Source: Enterococcus cecorum DSM 20682 = ATCC 43198
GTDB lineage: Bacteria; Bacillota; Bacilli; Lactobacillales; Enterococcaceae
Length of the DNA stretch: 64,000 nucleotides
NCBI RefSeq assembly: GCF_000407565.1
Contig: NZ_ASWI01000004.1
Span: forward strand, 948,001 to 1,012,000
Direction of reading: 5' to 3'
Position numbers and translations under genes: made by a program. Positions 40,401 to 49,521 of this stretch are shown here, one piece after another. The notes under the pieces are model-generated. The model was not told where the DNA came from. It saw only the letters and a program-made list of their open reading frames with translations, and did not search any database. How positions within the stretch are numbered: the stretch's first letter is position 1; the number at the start of each line of letters is the position of its first letter.

Positions 40401-41643
40401 CTAAAATAAAATCCACTCCTGGTTGAAAATGATTCGCAGCTTTATAGTGAGCAATGGTTTCAACTTGACCTAAATCAAGCTTTAATGCATGCTTAATCAG
40501 ATGTTCACCATAACCGGTAACACAGGACTTGGCAATATAACAATCTTCAGGTAATTTTTGATAAATGTCTTGGATAACTTCGATGACACTTTCCAATGGT
40601 TTACCTTTATTATTGCCATACGATTGATAGCAAATTTGGGAGTTTTCATTAATCAAGATAACTTTACTCGTGGTTGAACCAGCATCAATCCCTAAAAACA
40701 GCGGTCCTTTTTGCTGAGAAAGTAATTGGTAAGAGACAGTACTTTCCTGATGCCTTTTTTGAAATTCAGCCAATTCTGCTTGATTTTTAAAAAGAGGTGG
40801 CAGCGTCTGACTTACACTCACACTGGCATTTTTCTCTGATTCTAATTGTTGAATCAATGAATCAATCGTTCGGGTTTGTCCATTATTTGCTAAAATAGCC
40901 GCACCAACCGCAACATAATACTGTGAATCATCCGGGAAAATAACCTGTTCAGACGACAATTGTAAGGTCTCGATAAAACGATGGCGTAACTCAGATAAGA
41001 AAGTTAAAGGACCGCCTAAAAAAGCGACATTTCCTTTAATTTTACGGCCGCTCGCTAAACCAGCAATCGTTTGATTCACAACTGCTTGGAAAATACTGGC
41101 AGCAATATCATTTCTGGAAGCTCCCTCATTGATTAAGGGCTGTACATCGGTTTTGGCAAATACGCCACAACGAGAAGCAATCGGATAAATTTGTTCATAA
41201 TTTTTTGCTAACTCGTTTAAACCAACGGCATCGGTTTGTAATAGTGCAGCCATTTGATCGATAAATGCTCCTGTCCCGCCAGCACAACTTCCATTCATTC
41301 TTTGTTCTAAACTACCTTCAAAAAAAGTAATCTTTGCATCTTCGCCTCCTAATTCAATAGCGACATCGGTTTGTGGAATTTTTTCTTCAATCGCTTCCGT
41401 ACAGGCAATCACTTCTTGCACAAAAGCTAAGTCCAATATTTCAGCTAATCCCATTCCTGCTGAACCAGTGATTGTTAATTTTGCCGGACCATCATATACC
41501 TTTTGTGCCTGCTTTAAAACATCTAATACACAATTTGCCACATCAGCAAAGTGTCTTTGATATTTTTTAAATATGAGTTGCTTATCCTCATTTAAAATGA
41601 CCACTTTGACTGTCGTTGAGCCAACATCAATTCCTATTCTCAT
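37420..41643 (-). CDS. Giant 2-hydroxyacyl-CoA dehydratase activase-like protein
   Basis: 1407 aa. Two BadF/HgdC-type ATPase domains lie in tandem: GIDVGSTTVK near 4-13 and GIDAGSTTSK near 318-327. Each has its cluster cysteines (CAGGTGAF with CGVFAK; CSSGCGSF with CTVFMN). A Cys-rich ferredoxin-like patch follows near 600 (HCGLCENNC, GNRCERG), then DUF2229 and a C-terminal HgdB/COG3580-3581-like region. HgdC enzymes use ATP to drive an electron into a dehydratase. No dehydratase gene is nearby; the C-terminal part may be the partner within the same chain. Such single-chain proteins are known in Firmicutes but their reaction is not established. A divergent TetR gene lies 210 bp upstream. Confidence 0.85.
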   Translation of the reverse strand: MRIGIDVGSTTVKVVILNEDKQLIFKKYQRHFADVANCVLDVLKQAQKVYDGPAKLTITGSAGMGLAEILDLAFVQEVIACTEAIEEKIPQTDVAIELGGEDAKITFFEGSLEQRMNGSCAGGTGAFIDQMAALLQTDAVGLNELAKNYEQIYPIASRCGVFAKTDVQPLINEGASRNDIAASIFQAVVNQTIAGLASGRKIKGNVAFLGGPLTFLSELRHRFIETLQLSSEQVIFPDDSQYYVAVGAAILANNGQTRTIDSLIQQLESEKNASVSVSQTLPPLFKNQAELAEFQKRHQESTVSYQLLSQQKGPLFLGIDAGSTTSKVILINENSQICYQSYGNNKGKPLESVIEVIQDIYQKLPEDCYIAKSCVTGYGEHLIKHALKLDLGQVETIAHYKAANHFQPGVDFILDIGGQDMKAMTIKDGALSAIQLNEACSSGCGSFIETFAKSLNYDIEDFAKIALTSAHPVDLGSRCTVFMNSKVKQVQKEGASVADISAGLSYSVIKNALFKVIKVRKPEDLGEKIVCQGGTFYNDAVLRAFELLSGRQVIRPSIAGLMGAFGCALIALENAEIDEKSQMATQEELDHFTCEKEFTHCGLCENNCMLTVTLFNDGRQFITGNRCERGAKIKIPKENRRTNLVDYKYRRIFRYRSLKDKDAVYGTLGIPRVLNMYENYPLWHTIFTKVGFKVVLSPRSNKELFEKGIETIPSDTVCYPAKLVHGHIQALIEQNVDRIFYPSVVFEQNQFADAQNHFNCPIVQSYPEVIANNFDEIRAGKVDYRHPYFDLSKPEVVAQNLAECFNDFPISIVEWQTAVTEGFAELTRCREDIQQKGEDLLEKMLSKNQRGIVLAGRPYHLDPEIHHGIAEMMIQEGFHVFTEDSIAHLGDVEKLRVVNQWMYHSRLYAAAKVVSHTPSLELVQLNSFGCGIDAVTCDQVQEILNRHHRLYTVLKIDEGTNLGAVRIRLRSLKAAIDEREQKSMLDYSEVVVPDSIVFTKEMKKKHTILLPMLSPIHQEGLLDQAFQACGYNVVSLPTENSQAIDVGLRFVNNDACYPAIISIGQLLEALQSGEYDLNNTSVMLTQTGGGCRATNYIPLLRKALSDAGFAQIPVISLSMGNKGVESSPGFKLTIPLVKRIGLAAMYGDLFERVVYRTRPYEKNQGEVNHWYEHYLEIAKEDVRKGSFSRFNHHMKQIIRTFDQIELLDMIKPRVGVVGEILVKYSPIANNNIVELLESEGAEAVVPDLIGFMNYSLYNQVWRSKYLGQSKQAQYLSSLALKIIEELEKPMHKELEKSQRFDGIASIKHLAQSTQEYISIGSHTGEGWFLTGEMIHLLESGVDNIICMQPFGCLPNHVVGKGMLKTLRESFPNANITAIDYDPGISIVNQLNRIRLMLSTANKNLQKT

Positions 41644-41704
41644 GTTTCCACCCTTTTTCTTTCAAACTATCATCAATAATCATAAATTAGATTTCCAACA
41701 CCTG

Positions 41705-41734
41705 TTGAATATTGAGCAAAGTGTTTGATATAAT
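41705..41734 (+). promoter_or_regulatory. Probable promoter of the TetR gene
   Basis: TTGAAT, 18-bp spacer and TATAAT within 41705-41734 on the plus strand, followed by an A+T-rich leader of about 115 bp containing a palindrome. Confidence 0.5.
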
Positions 41735-41808
41735 ACATAATATATTTTAAAAATTCGTGATTAAAAAAGCAATCGACAATAAAAAAGCATTTGTGAGATA
41801 AACAACAG

Positions 41809-41823
41809 ACAAATATTATTTGT
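41809..41823. promoter_or_regulatory. Candidate TetR operator
   Basis: ACAAATATTATTTGT, a near-perfect dyad (ACAAAT/ATTTGT) in the space between the activase gene and the divergent TetR gene. Binding is inferred from position and symmetry only. Confidence 0.45.
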
Positions 41824-41853
41824 TGAAAAAAATTGAAATTTGGTGAGAATAAA

Positions 41854-42459
41854 TTGAAAAAAGAAGATTTACGTACGAAAAGAACAAGAAAAATGATTTT
41901 AGAGGCTTTTATCAATCTTGTGGAAGAAAAAGGGTATGAACACGTTACAGTTTCAGATATTGCCAACCAAGCCATGATTAATCGTGCAACCTTTTACGCT
42001 CACTTTAAAGACAAACAAGATGTCTATGATTATATTTTTAAAGAAGCGGTCGAGCAATTTATGATGGTTTTAGCTCCTGTCCAACTTGGCAAGACCAATC
42101 AATTACAATTACATACCATTGAACAAATCATCACGCATATTTTTGAGAAAATTCAAGCAAATCGCGTCTTTTTTAAAACAGTCTTGAATGCGCATGGTAA
42201 TGAACAATTACGTAAACAAATCAGTCAAATCCTTCGTTCCACTTATGCCAATATTTTTGACCAAGTTGAAATTCGGGAAAAAGACTTTATCGTTCCTATT
42301 GATTTTATAATTGAATATATGAGTTCGACCTTTATGGCAAGTTTACACTGGTGGATTAATCAAGAAATTAGTTTTTCTCCAAAGCAAATGGCACAATTAA
42401 TCATTAAACTAGTCGGTAGCAATCATCTGAAAGTATTAGGTATTCAAATTAAAGAATAA
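41854..42459 (+). CDS. TetR-family regulator
   Basis: About 201 aa. The N-terminal helix-turn-helix is typical (TVSDIANQAMINRATFYAHF near 32-51), with a TetR_C_7-like ligand domain after it. The start is TTG at 41854, preceded by GGTGAG at 6 nt; an upstream TTG (41833) is less well placed. It is divergent from the giant activase gene and probably controls it. Confidence 0.88.
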   Translation: MKKEDLRTKRTRKMILEAFINLVEEKGYEHVTVSDIANQAMINRATFYAHFKDKQDVYDYIFKEAVEQFMMVLAPVQLGKTNQLQLHTIEQIITHIFEKIQANRVFFKTVLNAHGNEQLRKQISQILRSTYANIFDQVEIREKDFIVPIDFIIEYMSSTFMASLHWWINQEISFSPKQMAQLIIKLVGSNHLKVLGIQIKE

Positions 42460-42464
42460 AGAAA

Positions 42465-42501
42465 CGCTCAACAATATGTCTACCATTCATACTGTTGAGC
42501 G
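42465..42501. terminator. Bidirectional terminator between the TetR and helicase genes
   Basis: CGCTCAACA pairs with TGTTGAGCG (9 bp), T-rich on the right and A-rich on the left. Confidence 0.85.
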
Positions 42502-42505
42502 TCTT

Positions 42506-44836
42506 TTAATACCAAAATTGTTTCAACTGATTTAACATACTAAATAAATCATGCACAACTACACCTTTTGACCAATGCGAAGGATAAAGCTGCATATAAT
42601 CCTTACGACTAAAGCGCTGATCGATTAATAGAATCACCCCTCGGTCTTCTTCAGTTCGGATCACCCTGCCTGCCGCCTGCATCATCTTATTAAATCCAGG
42701 TAGTTGATAGATATAATAAAAGCCTTGCTGATTTTTCTCATCAAAATATCTCTTTAATTCTTCTTGTTCTTTGGAAATTTGTGGCAAGCCAACAGAAACA
42801 ATGATTGAGCCAATTAATCGGTTCTTTTTTAGATCTATTCCTTCTGAAAAGACACCACCTAACACGCAAAAACCAAGGACGACTTGCTCATTTTGTGCCT
42901 GAAAATTAGCCAAGAATGCTTCCTTCTCCACATCTTTCAATTCACGACTTTGTATGAGTACCTCAGCTTCTGGATACAATTGGATATAGCGCTGATAGAC
43001 TTCTTCCATATATGAAAAAGAAGGGAAAAAGCAAAAATAATTACCCGCTTTGATATCCGTCGCTTTTTTAATCAATTCACATAAAGAATCTACAACTTGG
43101 CTACGATATTTATAAGTCATTGGTAGATAATCAGCTACTAATACTTGAAATTGATTCTGATTAAAGGGACTAGATTGTCTAAACGTTAAATCGTCTGTAT
43201 GTCCTACTAATAAATTTTGATAGTATTGTACAGGTGATAAAGTAGCTGAAAACAAAACACTACCCTTTCCGAAATCCAACTTCTGCTTAATGAAGTGAGC
43301 GGGATCCAAGCAGAAAATTTTAAATTGCAACTCATGGTTAACCAGTTCTACTAAAAACGAAAAATGGTCATCATAATATTCCGAGATTTTTAAAAAACTC
43401 ATTAAATCAAAATATAGATTTTGCAACCAAGTAGGAATCTCGTCTTTTAATTCCAATAAAAAATCTCGAAAATATTCACTCCATCGATAACCTAAATCAA
43501 TTAATTTATCAGGCAGTTCTTTTTGAAACAAATAGTCTCGGTCTTTTAAAAGTTTTCTTGATTCCTCACAATATTCGATGAATTGTTGTAGTATTTTATG
43601 ATGTTTGCGGTGATGTTTGGGTAAAAGCTTTTTAAAATCTTTAATCAATTGCAGACTTAACGCTTTAGAATACATCTCTCTTGCTCTTGAAATAAGATTA
43701 TGCCCTTCATCAACAAGAAAATAGCTATCCGTTTCTTCTAATTCAAAAAAGCGTTTCAGATAGACTTGTGGATCAAATAGATAATTATAATCACACACAA
43801 TGACATCTGAATACAGACTTAAATCAAGACTAAGTTCAAAAGGACAACATTCATATTTCTTTGCAACTTCACTAATTTGTTCACGGGAATAGAAATGCCC
43901 ATTATTTAATAAATCCCAAATCGCTAATTTTTGTTTTTGGTAATAATTTTTTGCAAAGGGACAATAATCCGGATTACATTTGCACTCATTCATGAAGCAA
44001 ATTTTTTCTTTAGCTGAAATTTCAATCGTTTTAATTTCACTTTGTTGCTCCTCAAATAACTTCATCGTATCTAAAGCAACTTGTCTTGTAATCGTTTTGG
44101 CTGTTAGATAAAAAATACGTCCTTGATTGTATTCTCCCATAGCTTTCAGTGCAGGAAAAAGGGTTGATAATGTTTTTCCCGTTCCCGTAGGTGCTTCCAT
44201 AAACAAACATTTTTCTTGGGACAATGTACGATAGACTGCAATGGATAATTCACGTTGTCCTTTTCGATAATTGTTATAGGGAAATTGTAATGCTTGTAAT
44301 TTTTTTTGCCGATTTTGCCGATATTTATCTAAGAATATGAGCCACTTTTCATATTCTTTCATTGTCTCTTGATAATAATCATTTAATTCATCGAAACTAT
44401 ATTGATTTTGATATTTATCGATTTTTTCATCTTGTGTACAAAAATAACGTACCATCACGACAACTTCTTCTAACTTTTCTTGCAAGGCATAAATGTAAGC
44501 ATAAATTTTTGCCTGTGCCATAAATAGCTGCAGTGTCGCATCTTCTAATTGCTCAAAAGTGTGTTCACCCGTCTTGATTTCATCGATAATAATTTGATTT
44601 TCCTTTTGCCATATTCCGTCACACCGACCTTCTAACTGAATATCAAATTGTTTCCCTTGATAAACCGTTTTTAAGGATACTTCCGATTGGTAATTCTCAT
44701 CCATTGATTGCTGTAGTTTTCGATGAATTTTACTTCCTTCAAGTGCAGTATGATTACTTTGTTTGCGGTTATCAATGCTTTCTTCATTATGGACAAAAGC
44801 AACTAATTCTCTTACTGAAACTTTTTTACTTTGCAT
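42506..44836 (-). CDS. DinG/XPD-type helicase with N-terminal PD-(D/E)XK nuclease domain
   Basis: 776 aa. Residues 1-170 resemble a RecB/Cas4-type nuclease, with GRCDG (about 83) and IDEIKTG (about 100) supplying the D...EXK residues. A superfamily 2 helicase of the Rad3/XPD type follows: Walker A APTGTGKT near 208, four cluster cysteines (CFMNECKCNPDYCPF near 268-285) and Walker B VDEGHN near 365. It probably unwinds DNA 5' to 3' with an iron-sulfur cluster and may also cut it. It is monocistronic. The role is likely DNA repair or processing of unusual structures; not experimentally assigned for this family, to my knowledge. Confidence 0.88.
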   Translation of the reverse strand: MQSKKVSVRELVAFVHNEESIDNRKQSNHTALEGSKIHRKLQQSMDENYQSEVSLKTVYQGKQFDIQLEGRCDGIWQKENQIIIDEIKTGEHTFEQLEDATLQLFMAQAKIYAYIYALQEKLEEVVVMVRYFCTQDEKIDKYQNQYSFDELNDYYQETMKEYEKWLIFLDKYRQNRQKKLQALQFPYNNYRKGQRELSIAVYRTLSQEKCLFMEAPTGTGKTLSTLFPALKAMGEYNQGRIFYLTAKTITRQVALDTMKLFEEQQSEIKTIEISAKEKICFMNECKCNPDYCPFAKNYYQKQKLAIWDLLNNGHFYSREQISEVAKKYECCPFELSLDLSLYSDVIVCDYNYLFDPQVYLKRFFELEETDSYFLVDEGHNLISRAREMYSKALSLQLIKDFKKLLPKHHRKHHKILQQFIEYCEESRKLLKDRDYLFQKELPDKLIDLGYRWSEYFRDFLLELKDEIPTWLQNLYFDLMSFLKISEYYDDHFSFLVELVNHELQFKIFCLDPAHFIKQKLDFGKGSVLFSATLSPVQYYQNLLVGHTDDLTFRQSSPFNQNQFQVLVADYLPMTYKYRSQVVDSLCELIKKATDIKAGNYFCFFPSFSYMEEVYQRYIQLYPEAEVLIQSRELKDVEKEAFLANFQAQNEQVVLGFCVLGGVFSEGIDLKKNRLIGSIIVSVGLPQISKEQEELKRYFDEKNQQGFYYIYQLPGFNKMMQAAGRVIRTEEDRGVILLIDQRFSRKDYMQLYPSHWSKGVVVHDLFSMLNQLKQFWY

Positions 44837-44900
44837 CCTACCCCTACTTTCAATCTCAGTCTAACAAAAAATGAACAAACACGCTAGACGGTCTGCTCAT

Positions 44901-45410
44901 TTATCGGTATATTTGATATTCTACATAATTTTCATCAATTAACTTATTTTCGGTCACATAATCAAAGCGGATACTATAATCACTCGAATGGATATAAAGA
45001 TGGTTCCCGTCATCAGTGATTTTACAATTTTTTATAGAACGCTGATAAACTGAGTAAGGCTCCTGTTCAAGCTGCTGATTAGGAAATGTCTTTTGAAAAT
45101 CTGCTGCTATTTTTTGGCGATAATTCCGCTTTTCTTGTAACATCGTATCTTCTTCTGAACTTTGAATTTCAGGGATATATTGTTTGACGATATGCAAAAC
45201 ACCCTTTTTATAGTCAAACACACCTTGACTTTGTGGAAAGCCTTGATTATCCACTTGCATAATCATAAAATCATTTACGATATCTTCTTGCTTTTTCATT
45301 TGACTGGTAGTTGCTTTAACAGGATTGATTTTTTGTTCATTATCCTTACATCCGCCCAAAAGCAATGGCAAGACAAATACGAAAACAATTAATAAATAAT
45401 TTCTTTTCAT
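44901..45410 (-). CDS. Lipoprotein of unknown function
   Basis: About 169 aa from ATG 45410. A signal peptide with lipobox LLGGC is followed by a short Lys/Thr-rich linker and a domain resembling DUF4767-type lipoproteins (about 45-169). Surface-exposed, lipid-anchored. No functional partner is visible; the next gene is a helicase on the same strand 65 bp away. Confidence 0.7.
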   Translation of the reverse strand: MKRNYLLIVFVFVLPLLLGGCKDNEQKINPVKATTSQMKKQEDIVNDFMIMQVDNQGFPQSQGVFDYKKGVLHIVKQYIPEIQSSEEDTMLQEKRNYRQKIAADFQKTFPNQQLEQEPYSVYQRSIKNCKITDDGNHLYIHSSDYSIRFDYVTENKLIDENYVEYQIYR

Positions 45411-45548
45411 TACTACCACCAACCTTACTAAATATTATAGCAAAATATTGTATAAAATATTTTTTTATAGAATATTTTTAACTGACTATAAACAAATTAT
45501 TATTTTGTTTTCAGATAATTATAAAATTCTAAATCCCCTTCACTTTCA

Positions 45549-45577
45549 TTGTTTATAATCTCAATTTAAGATATACT
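45549..45577 (+). promoter_or_regulatory. Promoter of the MBL-phosphatase-uppP cluster
   Basis: TTGTTT (45549-45554), 17-bp spacer and TATACT (45572-45577), 32 bp before the ATG of the first gene. Confidence 0.65.
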
Positions 45578-45609
45578 ATATTTGTATTCGTCACAAAGGA
45601 GGAATTTGC

Positions 45610-46236
45610 ATGCATATCAAAGGACTAGCTACTGGCCCAATTCAAGAAAATTGTTATCTTGTATATAACGATGATACACTTTTAATTATTGATCCGGGCG
45701 AAGATGCTCCCCAGATTATTCAATTGATTTCAGAAATTCGAATTAAACCAATAGCAATCTTATTAACACATACTCATTATGATCATATCGGTGCAGTTGA
45801 TACTTTACGTGATTATTATCATATTCCAGTATATGTCCATCCACTAGAAAACGCTTGGCTATCTGATCCGGTAATGAATCTTTCAGGAAATCATCCAGAA
45901 TTTGGTCGTATAACTGCTAGACCTGCGGATTATTTATTTGAAATGACCGACTATCAATTAGGAAGTATTCATTTTAAAGTCGTCCCAACCCCTGGACATT
46001 CTTACGGTTCTGTAAGTTTTATTTTCGATACTTTTGTTGTATCTGGTGATGCTTTGTTTAACGGCAGCATTGGACGTACTGATTTGCCAACTGGTGACTT
46101 TGAACAATTACTTCATAGCATTCAAACGCAATTACTAATTTTACCTGACGATTTTGCAGTATATCCAGGGCATGGCTTACCTACAACAATCATTCACGAA
46201 AAGCAAACCAATCCATTTTTAAGAGGTTTCAAATAG
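45610..46236 (+). CDS. Metallo-beta-lactamase fold hydrolase (glyoxalase II-like)
   Basis: 208 aa with the binuclear metal motif LTHTHYDHIG near 58-67, further His in PTPGHSYGS near 137 and the closing VYPGHG near 185. Members of this YqgX-type group hydrolyse thioesters such as S-lactoyl derivatives; the substrate here is unknown. GGAGG is 8 nt before the ATG. First gene of a short cluster. Confidence 0.9.
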   Translation: MHIKGLATGPIQENCYLVYNDDTLLIIDPGEDAPQIIQLISEIRIKPIAILLTHTHYDHIGAVDTLRDYYHIPVYVHPLENAWLSDPVMNLSGNHPEFGRITARPADYLFEMTDYQLGSIHFKVVPTPGHSYGSVSFIFDTFVVSGDALFNGSIGRTDLPTGDFEQLLHSIQTQLLILPDDFAVYPGHGLPTTIIHEKQTNPFLRGFK

Positions 46237-46248
46237 GAGGAGATTCTT

Positions 46249-46953
46249 ATGGCTAAAACACAACTTTATATTGTACGTCACGGAAAAACAATGTTCAACA
46301 CTTTACAACGCGTTCAAGGCTGGTGTGATACGCCGCTTACTGCTGTTGGTGTCCATGGAATAGAAGGTACAGGAATTGGGATTCAAGATATTGATTTTGT
46401 TGAAGCTGTATCAAGTGATAGTGGACGTGCGATTCAAACAATGCGCATTTTACTTTCTAAACATAAAAACGGTGCAAACATTCCTTATCACACAGATCCT
46501 AGAATTCGAGAATGGAATTTTGGCTCACTTGAAGGCGGATATGATGCTGAAATGTGGGGTGTTTTACCTCGTGTCTTAAATTATCGTACCTATGATGAAT
46601 TAATCGCAAATCAAGTCAGCTACAAAGAAATTTGTGAAGCTATCTATGAAGCAGATACAGCAAATTGGGCTGAGACATATGATGAACTAAAAAACCGTGT
46701 CTTAACAGGTTTCGAAGATGTCGCTTATCGTGTTGAAAAACAAGGCGGTGGTAAAGCTCTAATCGTCTCTCATGGCTTAACTATTGCCTTTTTAATGCAT
46801 TTGGTCGATGAATCAAATGGTTTAAGAATTGATATTGACAATGGCTCAATTTCTATTTTAAACTATGAAAATGGACAGTTTAGTATCGAAACAATTGGTG
46901 ATAAATCTTTTAAAGAAAATGGTTTAGCTAAACTTTCCGAAAAAACGGAATAG
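46249..46953 (+). CDS. Histidine phosphatase family protein
   Basis: 234 aa with the phospho-accepting His in LYIVRHGKT near residue 10 and the second catalytic His in LIVSHGLT near 178. Phosphoglycerate-mutase-like, but probably a small-molecule phosphatase. GGAGG precedes it; it lies 12 bp after the MBL gene and 13 bp before uppP. Confidence 0.9.
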   Translation: MAKTQLYIVRHGKTMFNTLQRVQGWCDTPLTAVGVHGIEGTGIGIQDIDFVEAVSSDSGRAIQTMRILLSKHKNGANIPYHTDPRIREWNFGSLEGGYDAEMWGVLPRVLNYRTYDELIANQVSYKEICEAIYEADTANWAETYDELKNRVLTGFEDVAYRVEKQGGGKALIVSHGLTIAFLMHLVDESNGLRIDIDNGSISILNYENGQFSIETIGDKSFKENGLAKLSEKTE

Positions 46954-46966
46954 AGAGGATTTTTAG

Positions 46967-47794
46967 ATGTTCTTTGCAAATTTTATAAAAGCAATCATCC
47001 TTGGTATCGTAGAAGGAATCACAGAATGGCTTCCTATTAGTAGTACCGGACACTTAATTCTTGTTGATAATATTTTAAAAATGCAAATCAGCAAAGAATT
47101 TACTTCGATGTTTAATGTAGTCATTCAATTAGGGGCAATTATGGCAGTTGTTTATTTATACTTTAATAAACTAAACCCTTTTGATCAACAAAAAAGTAAA
47201 CTAGAACAAAAACAAACCTGGGATTTGTGGTTAAAAGTAGTCGTTGCTTGTTTTCCTTCTGCAGTTATCGGGCTCTTATTTGACGATTGGTTAGATGCCC
47301 ATCTTTATAAACCATTCCCGGTTGCACTTATGTTGATTATTTACGGTATTGGCTTTATTTGGGTTGAAAATCGTAATCGCAATATCAAACCTAAATGTAC
47401 TGATTTAAATCGTTTCACCTACAAAGCAGCGATTATGATTGGTGTCTTCCAAGTTTTAGCATTAATTCCAGGAACTTCTCGCTCTGGTGCAACTATTCTA
47501 GGTGGAATCCTTATTGGCGCTTCAAGATATGTGGCCGCTGAATTTTCTTTCTTCTTAGGAATTCCAACAATGTTTGGCGCAAGTGGACTTAAGATTTTTA
47601 AATTTATCAAAAACGGTAACTTCTTTGACTTACAATCAACTTTCATTTTATTAACAGGTATGATTGTATCCTTCATCGTTTCTGTTTTAGTCATTAAGTT
47701 CTTAATGGATTATATTAAGAAACACGATTTTTCGGTTTTCGGATGGTATCGTATCATCTTAGGAAGCATAATTATTTTAACTATGATTTTTTAA
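46967..47794 (+). CDS. uppP: Undecaprenyl-diphosphatase
   Basis: Recycles the C55 lipid carrier for peptidoglycan and confers bacitracin tolerance. 275 aa membrane protein of the BacA type, with motif 1 [15 protein letters not shown] near 17-31 and motif 2 [10 protein letters not shown] near 168. Last gene before a terminator. Confidence 0.97.
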   Translation: MFFANFIKAIILGIVEGITEWLPISSTGHLILVDNILKMQISKEFTSMFNVVIQLGAIMAVVYLYFNKLNPFDQQKSKLEQKQTWDLWLKVVVACFPSAVIGLLFDDWLDAHLYKPFPVALMLIIYGIGFIWVENRNRNIKPKCTDLNRFTYKAAIMIGVFQVLALIPGTSRSGATILGGILIGASRYVAAEFSFFLGIPTMFGASGLKIFKFIKNGNFFDLQSTFILLTGMIVSFIVSVLVIKFLMDYIKKHDFSVFGWYRIILGSIIILTMIF

Positions 47795-47805
47795 AGATAC
47801 ATTAA

Positions 47806-47844
47806 AAAAAAGTAGCTTATCGCATTGGATAAGCTACTTTTTTA
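47806..47844. terminator. Bidirectional terminator between uppP and the DUF47 gene
   Basis: AAAAAGTAGCTTAT pairs with ATAAGCTACTTTTT (14 bp), symmetric with A and T tracts on the two sides. Confidence 0.92.
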
Positions 47845-47853
47845 TATAAGTTA

Positions 47854-48477
47854 CTAAGTATTTTTAATGATTAAATTACCAATTAAGTCTACTGCATTTT
47901 CAGTACTATTTGAGATCCATTCATAACGCTCATAAATCTCTTTCCATTTGATAATTTCTAACAAATCATTATCTCCAGAGAATAATTCTTTTTTCAAACG
48001 ACTGAATAATCGATCTGCTTCAGATTCAGTATTTCTCACAACTTTTAATAAATCACGTAAATTTTTGGAATTTTTAAATTTAGGGAATTCGCGCATTGCA
48101 TCTAATACACCCTTTGTTGCCTTTACAACCAAGTTAGCAAATAAATCTGTATCCGCACGCAATTCTTTAATAGATAGATTTTCAAACATATATGTAATGC
48201 CATTAATTCCATCTAAAATATCATCAAGTGATTCAGCTAGCAGCATGATGTCTTCGCGATCAATCGGTGTGATAAAGGCATCATATAATTCATTAGTTAA
48301 TTCTAAAATTAATCTGTCATTTTCTTTTTCTAAGTGATGGATCAATTCTGATTCAGTTTCTAAATGGTCTAGAGAATAATTTTGCATTATTTTTTCTAGA
48401 ACTTCTGCTGACTTATAGCCATTCTCTGCAATATTCTCTAATGTCTTAAAATAATCATACTTTTTTCTTCTTGCCAT
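47854..48477 (-). CDS. DUF47 (PhoU-like) protein, partner of Pit transporter
   Basis: 207 aa, all-helical, with acidic metal-binding residues spaced as in PhoU-related DUF47 proteins. It lies 12 bp downstream of the pit gene, the usual pairing, and probably modulates phosphate uptake. Confidence 0.88.
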   Translation of the reverse strand: MARRKKYDYFKTLENIAENGYKSAEVLEKIMQNYSLDHLETESELIHHLEKENDRLILELTNELYDAFITPIDREDIMLLAESLDDILDGINGITYMFENLSIKELRADTDLFANLVVKATKGVLDAMREFPKFKNSKNLRDLLKVVRNTESEADRLFSRLKKELFSGDNDLLEIIKWKEIYERYEWISNSTENAVDLIGNLIIKNT

Positions 48478-48489
48478 AATAAATTCTCC

Positions 48490-49521
48490 TTAAAAAATAG
48501 CTACAAAAAACTTAGCCATTACATAGGCAATAACCCCACAACCAGGGAATGTCATTACCCAAGCAAAAATCATTTCTTTTACAATGCGCCAATCGACACT
48601 ACTTAAGCGTTTTGAGGCACCAACCCCCATGATGGCTGTTGTTTTCGTATGGGTTGTTGAAACTGGAATACCAAATACAGAAGCTAAGAATAAGCATATC
48701 GCCGCACTTAAATCTGCTGAAAAACCTTGGTAAGTTTCTAACTTAACCATATCCATACCTACTGACTTAATAATCTTCATTCCACCAACACTGGTTCCTA
48801 ATCCCATGGTAATTGAACAAAGCGCCATCACCCAAAGCGGAATAGTAAAGCCATTGCCAGTTTTGTCTGCTAACCCATTATAAAATAATCCTAACATGAA
48901 TACGCCCATAAATTTTTGACCATCTTGCGCACCATGTAAAAAGGCATTAGCAGCAGCCGAAATAGCTTGACCAATTGTAAAGAATTTATTCGCTTTTCTT
49001 CGAGGAATATTTTGGAATATTAATACTAATAATTTAGTTAATAAGTAACCTCCAAAAAATCCCATAATTGTTGAAACGACTAGACCGATAATAACTTTAA
49101 GCCATTCATCAACATTAACTGCGTTTAGTCCACCTAAGGCCATCGCTGCTCCAGTTAGACCGGCAATTAACGCATGCGATTCACTTGTTGGAATACCAAA
49201 ATACCAAGCTGCTACTGCCCATACAACAATTGCAAACAATGAAGCGGCTAAGGCGACTTGTGCAGCCTGTATTCCTTGTGCATCAAAACTCACAATATTA
49301 CTGATAGTTTCGGCAACTTGAGCATTAAAATATGTCATTACTAAGGCACCCGCAAAATTCATCACTACAGCCATCCAAATTGCAAAATTAGGAGCTAAAA
49401 CTCTTGTAGATACCGCAGTAGCAATCGCGTTTGGCGCATCTGTCCAACCGTTAACAAAAATCACCCCTAATACAAGGGCAACGGTTATAAATAGTGCAAT
49501 ACTCAAATAATTCACCACCAT
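48490..49521 (-). CDS. pit: Low-affinity inorganic phosphate transporter (Pit family)
   Basis: About 343 aa with ten or so membrane segments; the repeated family signature GWTDAPNAIATAVSTR near the N terminus and IPVSTTHTKT near the C terminus are present. The start is ATG 49521 with GGTGGAG at 7 nt; the longer frame to 49596 adds an unrelated leader. Probably proton-coupled phosphate or metal-phosphate uptake. Confidence 0.92.
   Translation of the reverse strand: MVVNYLSIALFITVALVLGVIFVNGWTDAPNAIATAVSTRVLAPNFAIWMAVVMNFAGALVMTYFNAQVAETISNIVSFDAQGIQAAQVALAASLFAIVVWAVAAWYFGIPTSESHALIAGLTGAAMALGGLNAVNVDEWLKVIIGLVVSTIMGFFGGYLLTKLLVLIFQNIPRRKANKFFTIGQAISAAANAFLHGAQDGQKFMGVFMLGLFYNGLADKTGNGFTIPLWVMALCSITMGLGTSVGGMKIIKSVGMDMVKLETYQGFSADLSAAICLFLASVFGIPVSTTHTKTTAIMGVGASKRLSSVDWRIVKEMIFAWVMTFPGCGVIAYVMAKFFVAIF

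Noticed and set aside
42506-44836. Phage-defence island around the nuclease-helicase fusion
   Set aside because: Neighbouring genes are housekeeping or unrelated (TetR-activase pair, lipoprotein, MBL hydrolase); no defence partner genes or mobility genes are present.
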